Counted from the stretch's first letter, positions 21,997 to 32,703 are shown. The stretch: 64,000 nt of DNA from Diphasiastrum complanatum (GCA_029204225.1 CM055092.1:75766345-75830344); one strand, 5' to 3'. Program-made: numbers and translations. The notes: generated by a model not told the origin, from the sequence alone.

Positions 21997-23125
21997 ATCC
22001 ACTTGCATAGCTCCATCTATACAAGAAGATCCTCCAAAAGATGTTTCACTCTTCTTAAGAGCTTGATGCTCGAGATCCATTGCTTGGATCCACTCCTCTT
22101 ATTTCCTTGCTTAATCTACACTTGTAGGCTCATCCAAAGAGGTTAGAAAAGCAACATCATTTTCGAAAACTACTTGCTTACCCTTTTGATCATATGTGAT
22201 CCTTGAAGGTACTTGTCTTTCTCTTCATGTTCTCCTTGGCTTTTGACTTGATGAAGGTCCATCATCACCACCATCCAAAGTAAGATCCTTCTCATCAATA
22301 TCAAGAATGTTAGATCCATCCACTGTACAATCAATCACGCTTGAAGACACCTTTGGAATGTTCCCCTCATCAAAAATGACATCTCTACCAACAATCACCT
22401 TGTTAGTAGAAGAAATGTAAACCTTGTAGGCTTTACTCACCTCACTATATCCAACAAAAAGACCTCTTCTTGAAGATGGATCCTCCTTGGTCCTATCATC
22501 AAGAGTAATGTTGACATAGCATGTGCATCGAAAGGTTCTTAGAAACTTGACACTCGGCCTCCTCTTGAATAGCATCTCAAAAGATGTCCTTCCATCCAAA
22601 ATAACACTCGGCCACCTATTGCACAAAAAATTGGCACACAATAAAGCTTGATCCCAAAATGGTTTGTCAAGATTAGCACTTAACCTCATACCTTTAGCAC
22701 TTTCACATAAAGTTCTATTCTTCCTTTCAGCCACTCCATTTTGTTGTGGGGTCCTTGATGTTGTATACTCCTTCTTGATCCCATGCTCATCACGAAACTT
22801 GAACTTGCTAGATATGTACTCACCACCATTGTCACCTCTCAAGCACTTGATCTTTGTGGAAAATTGGTTCTCTCTTGCATTCTTGAACTTGACAAAGACA
22901 TCATACACTTGATCCTTGCTCTTTAGTAGATAGATCCAACAAAATCTACTAAAATAGTCAATGAATGTTACATACATCTTAGCTCCACTATTGCTAATTG
23001 TAATAAATCCATGAATATCCGAATGTACAAGTTGAAAAGGCTTTGTATATCTAGAAATAGATATAGTATAAGGTAGTCAATGTGACTTAGACAAAGCACA
23101 AGACTCACAAACATGCTTGACATTA
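21997..23125 (-). pseudogene. Copia family C, left part: integrase and linker
   Basis: The minus frame 22977-22225 is 250 codons, entirely open. Together with the adjoining 23125-22978 it gives a copia integrase core: HSDIHGF, CLRGDNGGEYIS and TPQQNGVAERKNRTLCESAK, so D, D and E are all kept. After the core come GRTSFEMLFKRRPSVKFLRT and a DDGPSSSQKPRRTSR linker toward RT. The zinc finger is mostly lost: gag runs directly into KHVCESCALSKSH. The right half of the element is at 11858. Confidence 0.85.
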
Positions 23126-23755
23126 CTTAAGGAACTTGGAAGACCAATTTGCCCTTTGTGAACATAGCATCCTCTTGAAGTGTCGATGTAGATCCACCTG
23201 TTGCTTGAAGCCTATATTCCTCATTGATCAAGGTCTCTTTAAGATCCATCAAACTTGGCAAAGTCTTTTGAATAGAAATACTTTGAACAATGTTAGCATG
23301 AGCATCCAACAAGCCATTGAGAGTCACTTGAATAAGCTCTCCTTCCTTAATGCTTTCATCTATGCAAGTCGTCATTCAATGCTTTCATTATCAAAACAAA
23401 AGTACTTGGACTTTCTTTATTCTTTTGCAAACAAGAAAAGATTTGCCTTCTTAGAGTCAACACTCTAGAAGTTAACTTGGATTCATAAAGCTTCTTCAAC
23501 GAATTCCAAGCTTCCAAAGATGATGTGCACTTACCAACTTCCTTGAGAAGTTCATTGGTAACATTCATCTTTATCATGTGTAGAGCCTTCTTGGCCCTCT
23601 TGTCATACCTCAATTGATCTTGTTGTATTGTTGTTCTCTCCTCCAAACTTACAACAATATCCAAAACATCATTCATCTCAAGAAGTGACTCCATCCTCAC
23701 TTTCCACAATGAATAGTTACTTGAGGTGTCCTATCATTGGCTTCCAACATGACTC
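23126..23755 (-). pseudogene. Copia family C gag
   Basis: Frames 23709-23356 and 23375-23127 encode a UBN2-type copia gag: YSLWKVRMESLLEMNDV, KALHMIKMNVTNELLKEVG, AWNSLKKLYES and LTLRRQIFSCLQ. A frameshift separates the halves near 23370. Zinc knuckle, protease and most of the pre-integrase domain are deleted. The start is cut at about 23755 by another element. Confidence 0.85.
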
Positions 23756-24067
23756 CAATTGAATACATATGAAGCCCTATCCCTAATTGTTCCATCTGCT
23801 GAAATGTTCGAAATACTGTTTGAGGTCAGTTGTTATGATCACCTTGTCAATAAAGCATTGATCAATGTGCCACTTGGATGTTTGGAAAATCGAGGAATGG
23901 GAGGTCACAATGACCTTGCCTTCAATGAAGATTATTTGAAGATGAATGACTATTTCCTCGCTATAGTCGGCAAGACAATTGACCCAGTGAACCAAGAGTA
24001 TGAAGCCCAAGCAAAGGCAATTTTTCAAAAGAAGCTAGGTACCAGAAAAAGACAAAGAAGAACTTGA
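23756..24067 (+). CDS. Unrecognised ORF of about 102 codons, 3' end of element E
   Basis: The frame has VPLGCLENRGMGGHNDLAFN and ends in a basic KKLGTRKRQRRT tail. It ends about 40 bp before a polypurine tract and LTR, so it is probably the last ORF of a plus-strand retroelement. No domain is recognised. Its left end is cut at the join with copia C. Confidence 0.35.
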   Translation, partial: QLNTYEALSLIVPSAEMFEILFEVSCYDHLVNKALINVPLGCLENRGMGGHNDLAFNEDYLKMNDYFLAIVGKTIDPVNQEYEAQAKAIFQKKLGTRKRQRRT

Positions 24068-24108
24068 TCAGATTGTTTGCAAGCAACTACACATCTGAGG
24101 AAGGAGAT

Positions 24109-24472
24109 ATGTGGAGACCTATAATTCCACATTGAGCAATTAATTGTGTATATAGTGTAAAATTTTAAATTTGCATATGTAAATATGAGATAGAGCCTAA
24201 TTCAAAGTAAAGGCCTATTTGCACTTTAGAAATACATTGCAATTAAGACTCGCAACGTTTTAAAATGACGTCTTTGAGCAACACAATACCTGATCCCAAA
24301 CGACACCTTAACAGTTGGTGATCGACAGTTAGGCCTTGTGTTTGTCTCTATAAGAGAATGACACCAGTTCATTTGTAACGAAGAGAGAGAGTCAGTTTTC
24401 TCTTATGCTTGAGCATTTCTTTTCTTCTCTATGTCTATTATAGTTGCACTTCTTATCCATTGAGCGAACACA
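24109..24472 (+). mobile_element. LTR of element E
   Basis: TGTGGAGACC follows the purine run GAGGAAGGAGATA, and a TATA-like CTCTATAAGAGAATG lies near 24335. The likely end is GAGCGAACACA at 24472, just before minus-strand copia RT begins. The length of about 364 bp and the TG...CA ends fit an LTR. No second copy is visible, so the call rests on structure. Confidence 0.5.
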
Positions 24473-24480
24473 TTATGAGC

Positions 24481-25134
24481 TTATCTGTAATTGATTAGAT
24501 ACACATATGGCTTGAATCCTAATGATTTCAGGGCTTGGTCCTTCTTCTTGTACCATTGTTGAGCTGATTGTTTCAGACCGTAGATGCTTCTATGCATTCT
24601 GCATGCATAGTTAGGAAGTGAATTCGAGACGTATCTTGAAGGTTGATCCATATAGACCTTTGCGTCTAGCTTGCCATGCAAGAAGGCTGTCTTCTCATCC
24701 ACAATGTGGATCCTGAGGTCATAAGCAATTGCATATGCAAATAACAATCGTAGGGACAAATGTTTGATGACAGGAGAGAAGGTTTCAGAGTAGTCAATAC
24801 CATATCTCTGAGAAGATCCCTTCGCTACTAGTCTTGCCTTGTATTTTATGACATTCCCATATGGTCCATACTTGAGCTTGAAAACCCATTTGCATTTGAC
24901 AGTCTTGCGCTTATGTGGTAATGGCTGCAACGTCCATACCTGGTTCCTCCTCGTGGATTCCATCTCTTTGTTCATGTCTCCTGTTATTGGGTCTACAGGT
25001 GGCCTATCACATTGATTTATGTCTAAAATTAAAGTTGTTTCTTTTATTTTTTTTGTTTTATGGATATCCTCTCTTAATTTGGCAAGTTCGGAGCTGTCTT
25101 GTAATGGGCAGATGGATGCACCAGGTAGCGACAA
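24481..25134 (-). pseudogene. Copia reverse transcriptase, N-terminal half (family K)
   Basis: The 217-codon frame carries the copia RT series CKWVFKLKYGPYGNVIKYKA, RLVAKG, DYSETFSPVIKHLSLRLLFA, HIVDEKTAFLHGKL, and CRMHRSIYGLKQSAQQWYKK. It stops before the YVDD box, cut at the LTR of element E. The usual D of DVKTAFLHG is kept as VDEKTAFLHG. The first 40 codons do not look like copia linker, so the element is also cut upstream. Confidence 0.9.
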
Positions 25135-26330
25135 GGATGGTTCGTGGCGGCTTTTTGGCTTTCAGTAGAAGGGATGGACTTATGGTGATGTGTAGCCATG
25201 GTCTTTGAGCGTGACTTCTCTAAAATATTATGAGATCTTTTTTTTTTGGGATGAGGGACGGCTACGGTTTCATCCTCAACATTTTCAGAGGCCGGCTTTG
25301 TGACATGAGCAGTGGTAGAAGCGGGCTTGCGAGGTCCAATAGATACACCTTTTGAACTCCATAATGAATAGACCAGATCTTTTCCCTCAGCAATAGCACC
25401 TAAAACCATTTTTAAGCATTGCTTCATGCTCTGGACAGAAACAAAAATCAAATTTAAAATATAATGACTAAAAGCCTAAATCTAAAAGTTTAAATAATTT
25501 TATATCTAATAACAACTATGCTAGGCATGAAACAAACATGATTGAAAATATATTTTATAGTTACTCACTAAAGTAACTAGAGCTTTATCAAAATAGGCTT
25601 TGATGGCCTCGTCTTGACAAAGTCGGATCTTTATCATAGTCTCGTTCAGAATGAAAATAGAACGAGACTTATTCGTCTCCTTTACAATTATATTCACAAA
25701 ACCTTCTTCTTCCAAATTGGAAACCTACTTTGGAAAATTGTTTATCTTTAATCATTTTACAAAATTGCTTAAAAGCAATCTGTTTGAAAGCAATTGGCTC
25801 TTCGTTTACAGCTCTAATCAAATATCCCATATTCTTATTGGATATTGCATACTCTTGCTTGGGTAGAAATATGGAAGCAAGAGCGAAGCGAACAAAACTT
25901 TTCAGATTAGGGTCTCTGATATTAGATAACTTGTACTCTCTCTTTTCAAGGTATGCTTCCTCCTGGAAGACTCTGCTTCGGGTAATATAATCAAGCTTAG
26001 TTATTAGAATAATACCGTCTATAGGCAAGTCTAATGCATGACAATAAAAGTCTTCTGTAATAACAATTTTCTAATTGCGGACATCACTACAAGTGTGTCC
26101 ATCCTTAGTTTCATCTAGATTTTGAATTAGCTCATGGCATAATTCTGATAAAATAACCGAAGATTCGAATTGAAGCAATCCTTCAATTCTAGCTCGAATG
26201 GCAAAGGGTTGCAAAACCGATAAGATTGGTTTTGGATGAGTTTAAAATTTGATAGCATTGATGGCGGCCATTGCAAAGCTTTTAAATGCAAGAAAACTAG
26301 CGATGGCAGTAGTGAGAGTGTTGGATCGTA
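25135..26330 (-). pseudogene. Gypsy accessory ORF (plant transposon protein type)
   Basis: Minus frames 26028-25669, 25715-25521 and 25451-25074, plus decayed sequence above, give a chain: DLPIDGIILITKLDY, RDPNLKSFVRFALASIFLPK, NKNMGYLIRAVNEEPIAF, then a Pro/Lys-rich HPKKKRSHN tail. This has the look of the accessory domain in family A (18831-19292) and of the 'putative plant transposon protein' group. The family assignment is from general resemblance, not a search. Confidence 0.5.
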
Positions 26331-26439
26331 ACAAGAGTGACAAGGTAACGATCATGAAGGCAGCATAGAAAGTGAAAATGAACAAAAAAGCAGAAGTGTT
26401 TGAAGTGTTTGGCATATTAATGATATGTCGGTGGATCAG

Positions 26440-27000
26440 ACCAGTATTTATTAGAAAGTGTCTTCCTTATATTGAAGGTACACTCCTAAAAAATAAAGTC
26501 TAAAAGTATTAAATGTAAATAACTTCAGTAAAATAAGTTGGCCGAATATCACAAAACCATATGTGTCGCAATTTTTGCACACAAAAAATGGTGTGTACAA
26601 ACATAACAAATTCCACAATGCTATCACAATTTTTGCATAACACAATGGAAATTATATGCAAAGCGAAGGCCCTCGGATTTTTCGCATATTTTTTATACAT
26701 TGGAAATAAGTAGAAATCAAATACAAAGAATGTCAGAATTTTTGAAAAATGAAAATGGAAAGTGGACATGAAAAGTGAATGGAAAACTTACTAACAAAAG
26801 AGTCAGGTTTTTCGCAAATCATTTCTGGCAAAAATACCAACAAAAACAATGAACACGTAGTGTCGCATTTTTTGGCAAAAATACGAACTCTGGAACATAC
26901 AAATGGAACAATACTATCACATTTTTTGGCAACCTAAAACAGAAAAGTGTCGCATACTTTGCATTCTTCGCAAACAAAAGTTGTGAAGCTTAACTTGCTC
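26440..27000. repeat. Irregular array with GTCGCA(T)TTTTT and TTCGCA cores
   Basis: Motifs TGTCGCA, TTTTTTGGCAA, TTTTCGCA and CACAATTTTTGCA recur at irregular spacing, e.g. near 26565, 26625, 26860, 26920 and 26950. Some are on the opposite strand to those at 11200-11500. There is no coding potential. The array lies between the gypsy accessory ORF and the 3' side of the DUF7869 gene. Confidence 0.5.
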
Positions 27001-27485
27001 ATTTTGTTCAAAAATTAGTCATAATACCGCTTCACCCTTGATCCATTTACTCGAGTATCAAGTAAAAGCTGGGATTTCCCATCCTCTGACATGCATTACA
27101 TTTTTGACTGAAAATTTTAACATCTCTAAACACGATTTGTTTTGGGACTTTGACTTGAAAAAGAGTAATCTTTTTTTGTGTTTTTTAATGGTCCTAGTTT
27201 AAGGCCAAAATCATGGATTTTTTTAATAAATCTCTAAATTTTTTTTTTAAAAAAAGCCAAAAAATACATATTTTAAATGAAGAACTACAGGTTTTTTGTT
27301 GTAAACTTCATAAAACCATCATAATTACAAATGAAATAATAATTCAAGAGAACAAATGATTTTTGAAACTCGCAATCCCATTGGTATACAAAATTGCTTA
27401 AATTATATTTGCACATTCTTTTTTTTGAAGTACATTTTCTAAGGAATTTTCACTGATGCCTCTCAATTCAGAACTTGACATATTC
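27001..27485. other. AT-rich 3' flank of the DUF7869 gene
   Basis: Runs of A and T, e.g. near 27238-27255 and 27418-27426. No gene or clear repeat. No inverted copy of the palindromes found at 31.1 kb is seen here. Confidence 0.4.
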
Positions 27486-29045
27486 TCAACACTCGTTTTC
27501 AGCTGATGAAGTGGAAGACCCATCTTCTTCATCAGAGTCAACTGGCATGTCTTCCTCAGAATCCGCATCTAATATTGACAGTAAACCTTGTAAATCAGCT
27601 TTTCTCTGTTGATGACGAGTGGAGGATGATGATATTGTTGACTTTCATAGATGATTGGTCATTGTTGATTCAAAATTAAATGCCAAAACATCTACATCCT
27701 GTAGATTCAAATCATCGACTCTTGGTTGATTTTTTGGCAATCTCTTTCTCTTGCCCTTTGGATCTACTTGCAACATTTCGAGTTCGTACCTTCCCAAAAA
27801 AGCATTCATTGAAGTGGTGCGCAACCAATGGACACATAGTACTTTTGTTTGATTGCTATTTTGAATAAAACCAAGTACTTTGGCAATCCAAAATGGATGT
27901 CCTTCATTGTTTTCTAAAGCTAGAAGTGCAACAAAGCTTCTAATTTGGATTTCATTTAAATTACCGCGCCATTTCATTTTTGCAGCTTTTACACTTTGCC
28001 TATTCTTCCTTGAGCCCACATAAATTTCACGTTCCTCACCTTGCACAAGCTGCAGGAAATCATTATCTCGAGGAAGATCTGAAGGTTCGACAGTCGTAGT
28101 TGATGTTCCTAATTTATGAGGCCAATGAAATTCATTAGTTGTTGATGTATGTTCGAGATTGAGCAAACTGATTTTTTGTTCCTCAAAAAAGTCCATCCAC
28201 CAATGCTTATCAAAATGATAAGCTGCCTGAATACTTGATTCCAAAAAATTTAATGAGGCAAATGGAGCAATCTCACGATGTTCTCTTTGCGCCTTTTGTT
28301 GTTCTAGCAAGGACTTCAAGGGAGACAACACATCAAGTTTGATTTGAGTCGATGGAATGTTAAGCAAAAAGCGAACTCCTTCAAGAGGTAGCCACGAAAC
28401 TGAATTTGAAAATAGTATTCCCCATAATAATATAATGCCTGATTCGTTACATTTGATTTTAAACTGGTGCTGAAAGCTAATATCATTAATATTAGCTACG
28501 CATCGCTCTGTTTCATTGGACGCCTTAACATAATCACGAAAATCATATGTGTGTCTGATTAATGACACGTTTGGCTTTGGCACATACGATTCCTCCACGA
28601 TGCTTTGAAGCATTGGTAATGAAAATGTTTTCTTGCATCTCAACTTCTTAGAAAAGCAACTAAACATTTGATCAATTTGATCGTGGGTATGTCCTACCAA
28701 CAAAAATCCTATTTTTACTTTTTTGAAAAAAAATTTCTCTACTAGCATAGACAAGTATGCCAAAACAGTTTGATTTTTATTTTCCCTAGCAGTGTTGTCA
28801 AGCTGCAAATAAAATATTTCTGGAAGATTTTCACCAAATTCGCAAATTATCTTATGTACAATGGTGATTGTCAAATTTGGATCATTTCGAACATTGGGAT
28901 AGTTAAAAAAGACCTTGGACTCCAAAGTGCCATTAAACACAAGTGCTCCAACGAGATGAACCTGAGTAAAATCTGCCTCATTCAAATTTTTGGACACTCT
29001 GACAAAATGAGGCAACATTGTTTTCTTCTGATCCATGCCATTGTG
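27486..29045 (-). CDS. DUF7869-type protein, large C-terminal exon
   Basis: A 463-codon frame (29036-27645) is fully open, unlike nearly all its neighbours. Key stretches are GMDQKKTMLPHF, LQLDNTARENKNQ and LLVGHTHDQIDQMFSCFSKK, which I recognise as the DUF7869 group of eukaryotic proteins. They suggest an RNase H-like fold with Asp residues in MDQ, QLDN and HDQID as possible catalytic sites; this is inference. The C-terminal third has a BAH/chromo-like EGHPFWIAKVLGF block and a basic KGKRKRLPKNQP. After one TGA the frame continues 52 codons, acidic (DADSEEDMPVDSDEEDG), to 27486. Upstream exons lie at 29.4-30.5 kb. Confidence 0.7.
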
Positions 29046-29439
29046 GACATTCTAAACATTTCTTTCGATGCTTGGCCAACTTTTGTCTTCCAACTGTTTG
29101 TTGATCTATGTGCAGTTGAAGAGCTTTTGTAGCATCCACTGAAAATACAATGATTCACTTATTTAATAAAATAATGATCATACCATAATGGTGGTCAAAA
29201 AGACTGCAACATAATGGTGTTCAAAAAGACTACAACATAGATTTTTTCAAAACAGAAAGTATTAAAATGAATGACAAATTTGATTGTTATCTATCTTTTT
29301 TGTCATTGGTCTTTGCAAGTTGTTTTGCAGACTTTAACAACTCGCAAGTGGACTAGCATATTGTCATTCGTGATTTTTTTGAGAATCTTTACCAGTCCAA
29401 AATCTCTTTTCCAAATTCTGCAAGTTTAAATATAAGAAA
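29046..29439 (-). pseudogene. Intron and small-exon region of the DUF7869 gene
   Basis: Minus-strand sequence between the zinc/helix segment and the large exon. Acceptor-like TTTTCAG at about 29145 and AACTTGCAG at about 29420 are visible. An in-frame TAG stands five codons before GMDQ, so the join is either misread or damaged. The coding structure cannot be fixed without transcript data. Confidence 0.35.
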
Positions 29440-29890
29440 TTAGACAATTTTTCTTCGTGCACATCTATGAAATGCTTTAGCCAAGCAGTTGTATTTAAAG
29501 CATTTGGAGAAACAGTTCAACCCTGTAAGGATCCCCGTAATGTTGGGTCTTTCTGAAGTCGTGCATGCATTCGTTGAAGCCGTGAGTTTCTGATTGTGTG
29601 AACTTCTTTGTAAGCTTTGCGACAAACCTCCAAAGCATTTAAAAAAATACGCAAATGAATTTTTGTCCGGCCTCACTGTTGCACACAAAATAGTAATTTC
29701 TCTCATCCTTACTTCGTAAAAAGAAGTTTGATCTTAATTCTTCAATTTCTCTGATACTCAGCTTTTGCAAACAACAGGATGAGCAGCAAATAATATGCCG
29801 TACCTTTCGAATCTCATATTTTGTAATCAACTGTTTTTGACGATTCGTTAAATCAGGTGAGGATCTCAAGTCTCTCTTGTATTTTTTTTT
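29440..29890 (-). pseudogene. DUF7869 gene, Cys-rich and CRKA segment
   Basis: The first part (29869-29670) reads CCSSCCLQKLSIREIEELRS and continues through a charged stretch. After a shift in an A-rich run near 29645 comes LEVCRKAYKEVHTIRNSRLQ then RMHARLQKDPTLRGSLQG, followed by a TGA and TVSPNALNTTAWLKHFIDVH. This order, a Cys pair, an 'IEELR' helix, 'VCRKAF..I' and then the RNase H-like part, is the one I know from DUF7869 proteins. At least one shift and one stop are present. Confidence 0.6.
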
Positions 29891-29959
29891 TGTTTGGAGT
29901 CTGATCTATAAATTAAACCTGTGACACTAGTAGGTGCTTGAACTGGTTAATAAGGTGTT

Positions 29960-30491
29960 GGAATTTCATGACTGGGAATTCTGGCTCCAACCCCAAGATG
30001 TTCTGGACCCACCCTCAGAAGGCTCTAAATTTGCAATGAATATAACCCTTTTAGATTTAACACGACGAACATCACTTTGAGAAGGTCTCCTACGAACATG
30101 AGAAAAGCTTGAACATCGCGGATCAATAGACTTACGTGGATCTGTTGATTTACTAGAATCAGTAACTTTTGACTCATCACTCAATGATTCAATTTGTTCA
30201 AAAGAACAATGTTCTAGTTGTGCCGGGCCTGTATTTGAAGCGGAGGACGAGGTCAAAAGATTTGATACAAGCTGAGTTACAAGCGTCATTTTTTGAAAAG
30301 TACTTGCTTGAGGAATTTCAGATGATGAACGGGTAAATGATGACAATGCCAGCGTTTAACAAAATATGTTCAGATTCAGGAGTGGCTTTATAAAAAAAGC
30401 TTTCATTGGGAATGTCAGATGAAGATGTTGCACTTGTTGCAACATATTGAGTTACAACTACTGGAATAGAAGAGGTAGAACTACTTGACAT
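29960..30491 (-). pseudogene. DUF7869 gene, Ser-rich N-terminal exon
   Basis: An ATG at 30491-30489 opens MSSSSTSSIPVVVTQYVATS. After a one-base shift near 30340 the frame continues with a Ser/Thr-rich, low-complexity stretch including KSTDPRKSIDPRCSSF and basic RRRPSQSDVRRVKSKR, to about 29966. Both halves are Ser-rich, which supports one exon split by a frameshift. It is linked to the gene by order, strand and spacing only. Confidence 0.45.
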
Positions 30492-31330
30492 CGTAACCTC
30501 AAAAAAAATTTAACTACGTATTTATGCTAATCATAGGACCATTCAAATAGTTAACACCACACTAAATGTGCTCCTCAAACATAACCACAACCTATGCTGG
30601 TCATAGAACAAATAAAAACCTATGTGAACCTCAATAGACGTACACAGAAAAACCAACTAAATGCAAATGAGCAACAAGCCTAAAAAGTAACTAGTTAATA
30701 AAAATTTCTGGCGGCTACCATGTCTTGAATATTGTTTGGCAGCATTCTTAGGGTTAGGGTTAGGATTAGGTTTGGACTGTCCGGGCTAATACTCGAGGTC
30801 AACGTGGGGTGAGGTGAGTCGCGACAACTTGGTCCCGAAGTAAGCTGGAGGACTGGCGTGAGACGGGGGTCTCGAATTTTTTTTAATTTAAGGAATAGTC
30901 CAAGCATAACTCACCTCATTTGCGAATTTAGAAGCCCACATGCTGCCAGAGCAATCGCTACGACCAAGTCATGGCTTTCTATAAGATTTCGCATACGTTC
31001 TCGGTTCCAGATTTCTTGACGGTAAGATTATTGTCATTTTCTAGCTTTGCTCTATGCTTAGCATGGGTAATAAATTCTTGCATTAGAAAATATTCATATT
31101 TTAATTTGTATTCATCTTCATGGAACATGGGTAACCTATGCTCAACATAGGTGCCTGCACTAGTCCTCTCCTTTAACCTATGTTGAGCATAGGTTGTGCT
31201 CGGGTCCTTAGTAATATCCTATGCTCAGCATAGGATTCCGGCATTATTTCTTTATTCTTACCACGGTTCGACCTAGGCTTTTAAAATTTCGGGGAAACCT
31301 CATGATATTCCATTAAAAGATAAGAAAAAA
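30492..31330. promoter_or_regulatory. Upstream region of the DUF7869 gene with palindrome cluster
   Basis: At least six copies of a CCTATGYTnAGCATAGG-like palindrome: near 30520 and 30591 (weak), 31050-31067, 31133-31153, 31175-31195 and 31216-31236. The last is perfect, ATCCTATGCT C AGCATAGGAT. No gene is seen here. Such clustered palindromes upstream of a transposase-like gene could be protein-binding sites or subterminal repeats of an element. A telomere-like TTAGGGTTAGGGTTAGG lies near 30748-30764. Confidence 0.6.
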
Positions 31331-31333
31331 TTC

Positions 31334-31760
31334 ATGTACTATTTCACCAAAGGGGTCAATAACACAAAGCTTTCGGAGCTTTTTATTCATTTAGCAGAGA
31401 AGCCTGGCCGAGGAGACTCGCAATTCAAAGTTCAAGGAAGATTGCTTCCTAATCAACTATATATTTACAAAGTTTTGCTAGCTTTCAGCCCTCTGCTTGA
31501 CGAAAATGTTCGTGAACACGAAAGTCAAAGGACACGAAGCGAAAATGTTTGCAAACATCCTGACGAGAAGACACGAATGCGAAAGATTCACGAAAGAGAA
31601 TCTTTCGCGGTACAGCAGGAGAAAGTCAGACGACGAGAAAGTCAAACGACGCGACACGAGAATAGTTGTGACACCTTTTCTGCCCTCACGCTCCAAAAAG
31701 GACCAGCAAGATCATGCAGATACCCAGAAGTACGGATATCTACCCTGATAGCATGACATC
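31334..31760 (+). other. Weak ORF with hairpin-rich repeat, origin unknown
   Basis: A 140-codon frame begins MYYFTKGVNNTKLSELFIHL, which has ordinary composition and could be a gag or gene fragment. Its second half is made of irregular CGAAAATGTTCG/CACGAAAG repeats coding for Arg/Glu-rich sequence. A perfect 11-bp inverted repeat with an 8-base loop lies at 31579-31608. No family is recognised. Confidence 0.3.
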
Positions 31761-32120
31761 AGCAGATACACTCTTGATCGTGGCTAATCTGCCACTCTTG
31801 TAATTCCTGATTAGTTAAGATGCTTAATTACTCTAATCTAGAAGTTACACAGAGCGACTATATACTCTCTGGATGATACTTGACATAGATACACAGATGA
31901 AGTAGTCTAATGCTAGTAAGCAAGAAGACGAACAGATAGAATACAAGTCCACCTGCATGCGAGACAATTATGAATAGGATCTGAAGATCCACAAGTCCGC
32001 TAGTAAGCGAGATATTACTCGTGGGAGAACTGTATTTCTCTCACGCCAACGCACTACGTGGATCTGCATGCAGTGCTTGAAGAATCAGAAAATTAATAGA
32101 TGATCGTGTAGCCGTTGCAC
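31761..32120. other. Non-coding stretch, possible LTR remnant
   Basis: A TATA-like GACTATATACTCTC lies near 31857, and GCTAGTAAGC(A/G)AGA occurs twice, near 31912 and 31999. This looks like part of an LTR, but no second copy or primer site is seen in the window. Confidence 0.3.
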
Positions 32121-32122
32121 AC

Positions 32123-32307
32123 ATGTCACTCTTATTCATGTCTGATCTTGTACCTTTGGAACCTGAAACAATACTCAGAACCATAGATAAACAATTGAGA
32201 AATCGTTCTATCTTTGAGTGCTTTATTAGGTGGAAGGCTCCACTGAGGATGATGATTTGTGGGAAAGGGTTGAAAGCATACAAAAGAACTTCCCTAGTTC
32301 CCTAGGT
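32123..32307 (+). pseudogene. Chromovirus B chromodomain fragment
   Basis: The frame holds LEPETILRTIDKQLRNRSIF followed by ECFIRWKAP, the chromodomain pattern at the end of chromovirus integrases that helps choose insertion sites by binding histone marks. A frameshift then spoils the tail. The reverse complement of 41040-41205 encodes the same protein end (CLIRWKRQIEDDDSWERVES). It is directly followed by an LTR. Confidence 0.75.
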
Positions 32308-32703
32308 TGTTATTTACGCCATGTCACTCCGAGCTTGGCTGGTAATGTAATTAATAATCTTGTGAGGGCCTAGGTACTCCAATTGGACCTATGAAGTTTT
32401 TGCATGGTGTTGACGGCTTTTGTGCAAGAATAGGAGGTCAATTGCTTTTTATAGGAATGGAGGGATCCTAGAGAGAATATTCTCTAGTTCTTGGAGAGTA
32501 TATAACATATTGGAACTCGCCCATCTCCTCATTGTCTTTTCTGATTTCAGAAGGCACAATCTTGTATTCATTCACCTTGGCTTGGGGGTTAAGTGGTTAC
32601 GGTTTTGACTAGCCATTTCTTGTTGGTTGGGTGATTTTGCTCCACATGTGTCCTTTTGGTTGCATGTAACAGGATTTGAGAAGATCACTTGGCGATCGTT
32701 ATA
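32308..32703 (+). mobile_element. Chromovirus B LTR
   Basis: Matches 1-328 and the reverse complement of 40547-41035 through blocks such as TGCAAGAATAGGAGGTCAAT, GAATATTCTCT and CTCCACATGTGTCCTTTTGG. It ends in GATCGTTATA. Sitting after a chromodomain it is a 3' LTR. About 90 bp of extra sequence near 32500-32620 distinguishes it, and the polypurine tract is not clear. Confidence 0.7.

Noticed and set aside
28770-29132. 120-codon plus frame
   Set aside because: Antisense shadow of the DUF7869 exon; Phe/Ile/Cys-rich with no motif.
30748-30775. Telomere-like TTAGGG repeats
   Set aside because: Only about three to four units and imperfect; similar CTAACCCTA words occur in the family A LTR. Too short for an interstitial telomere claim.
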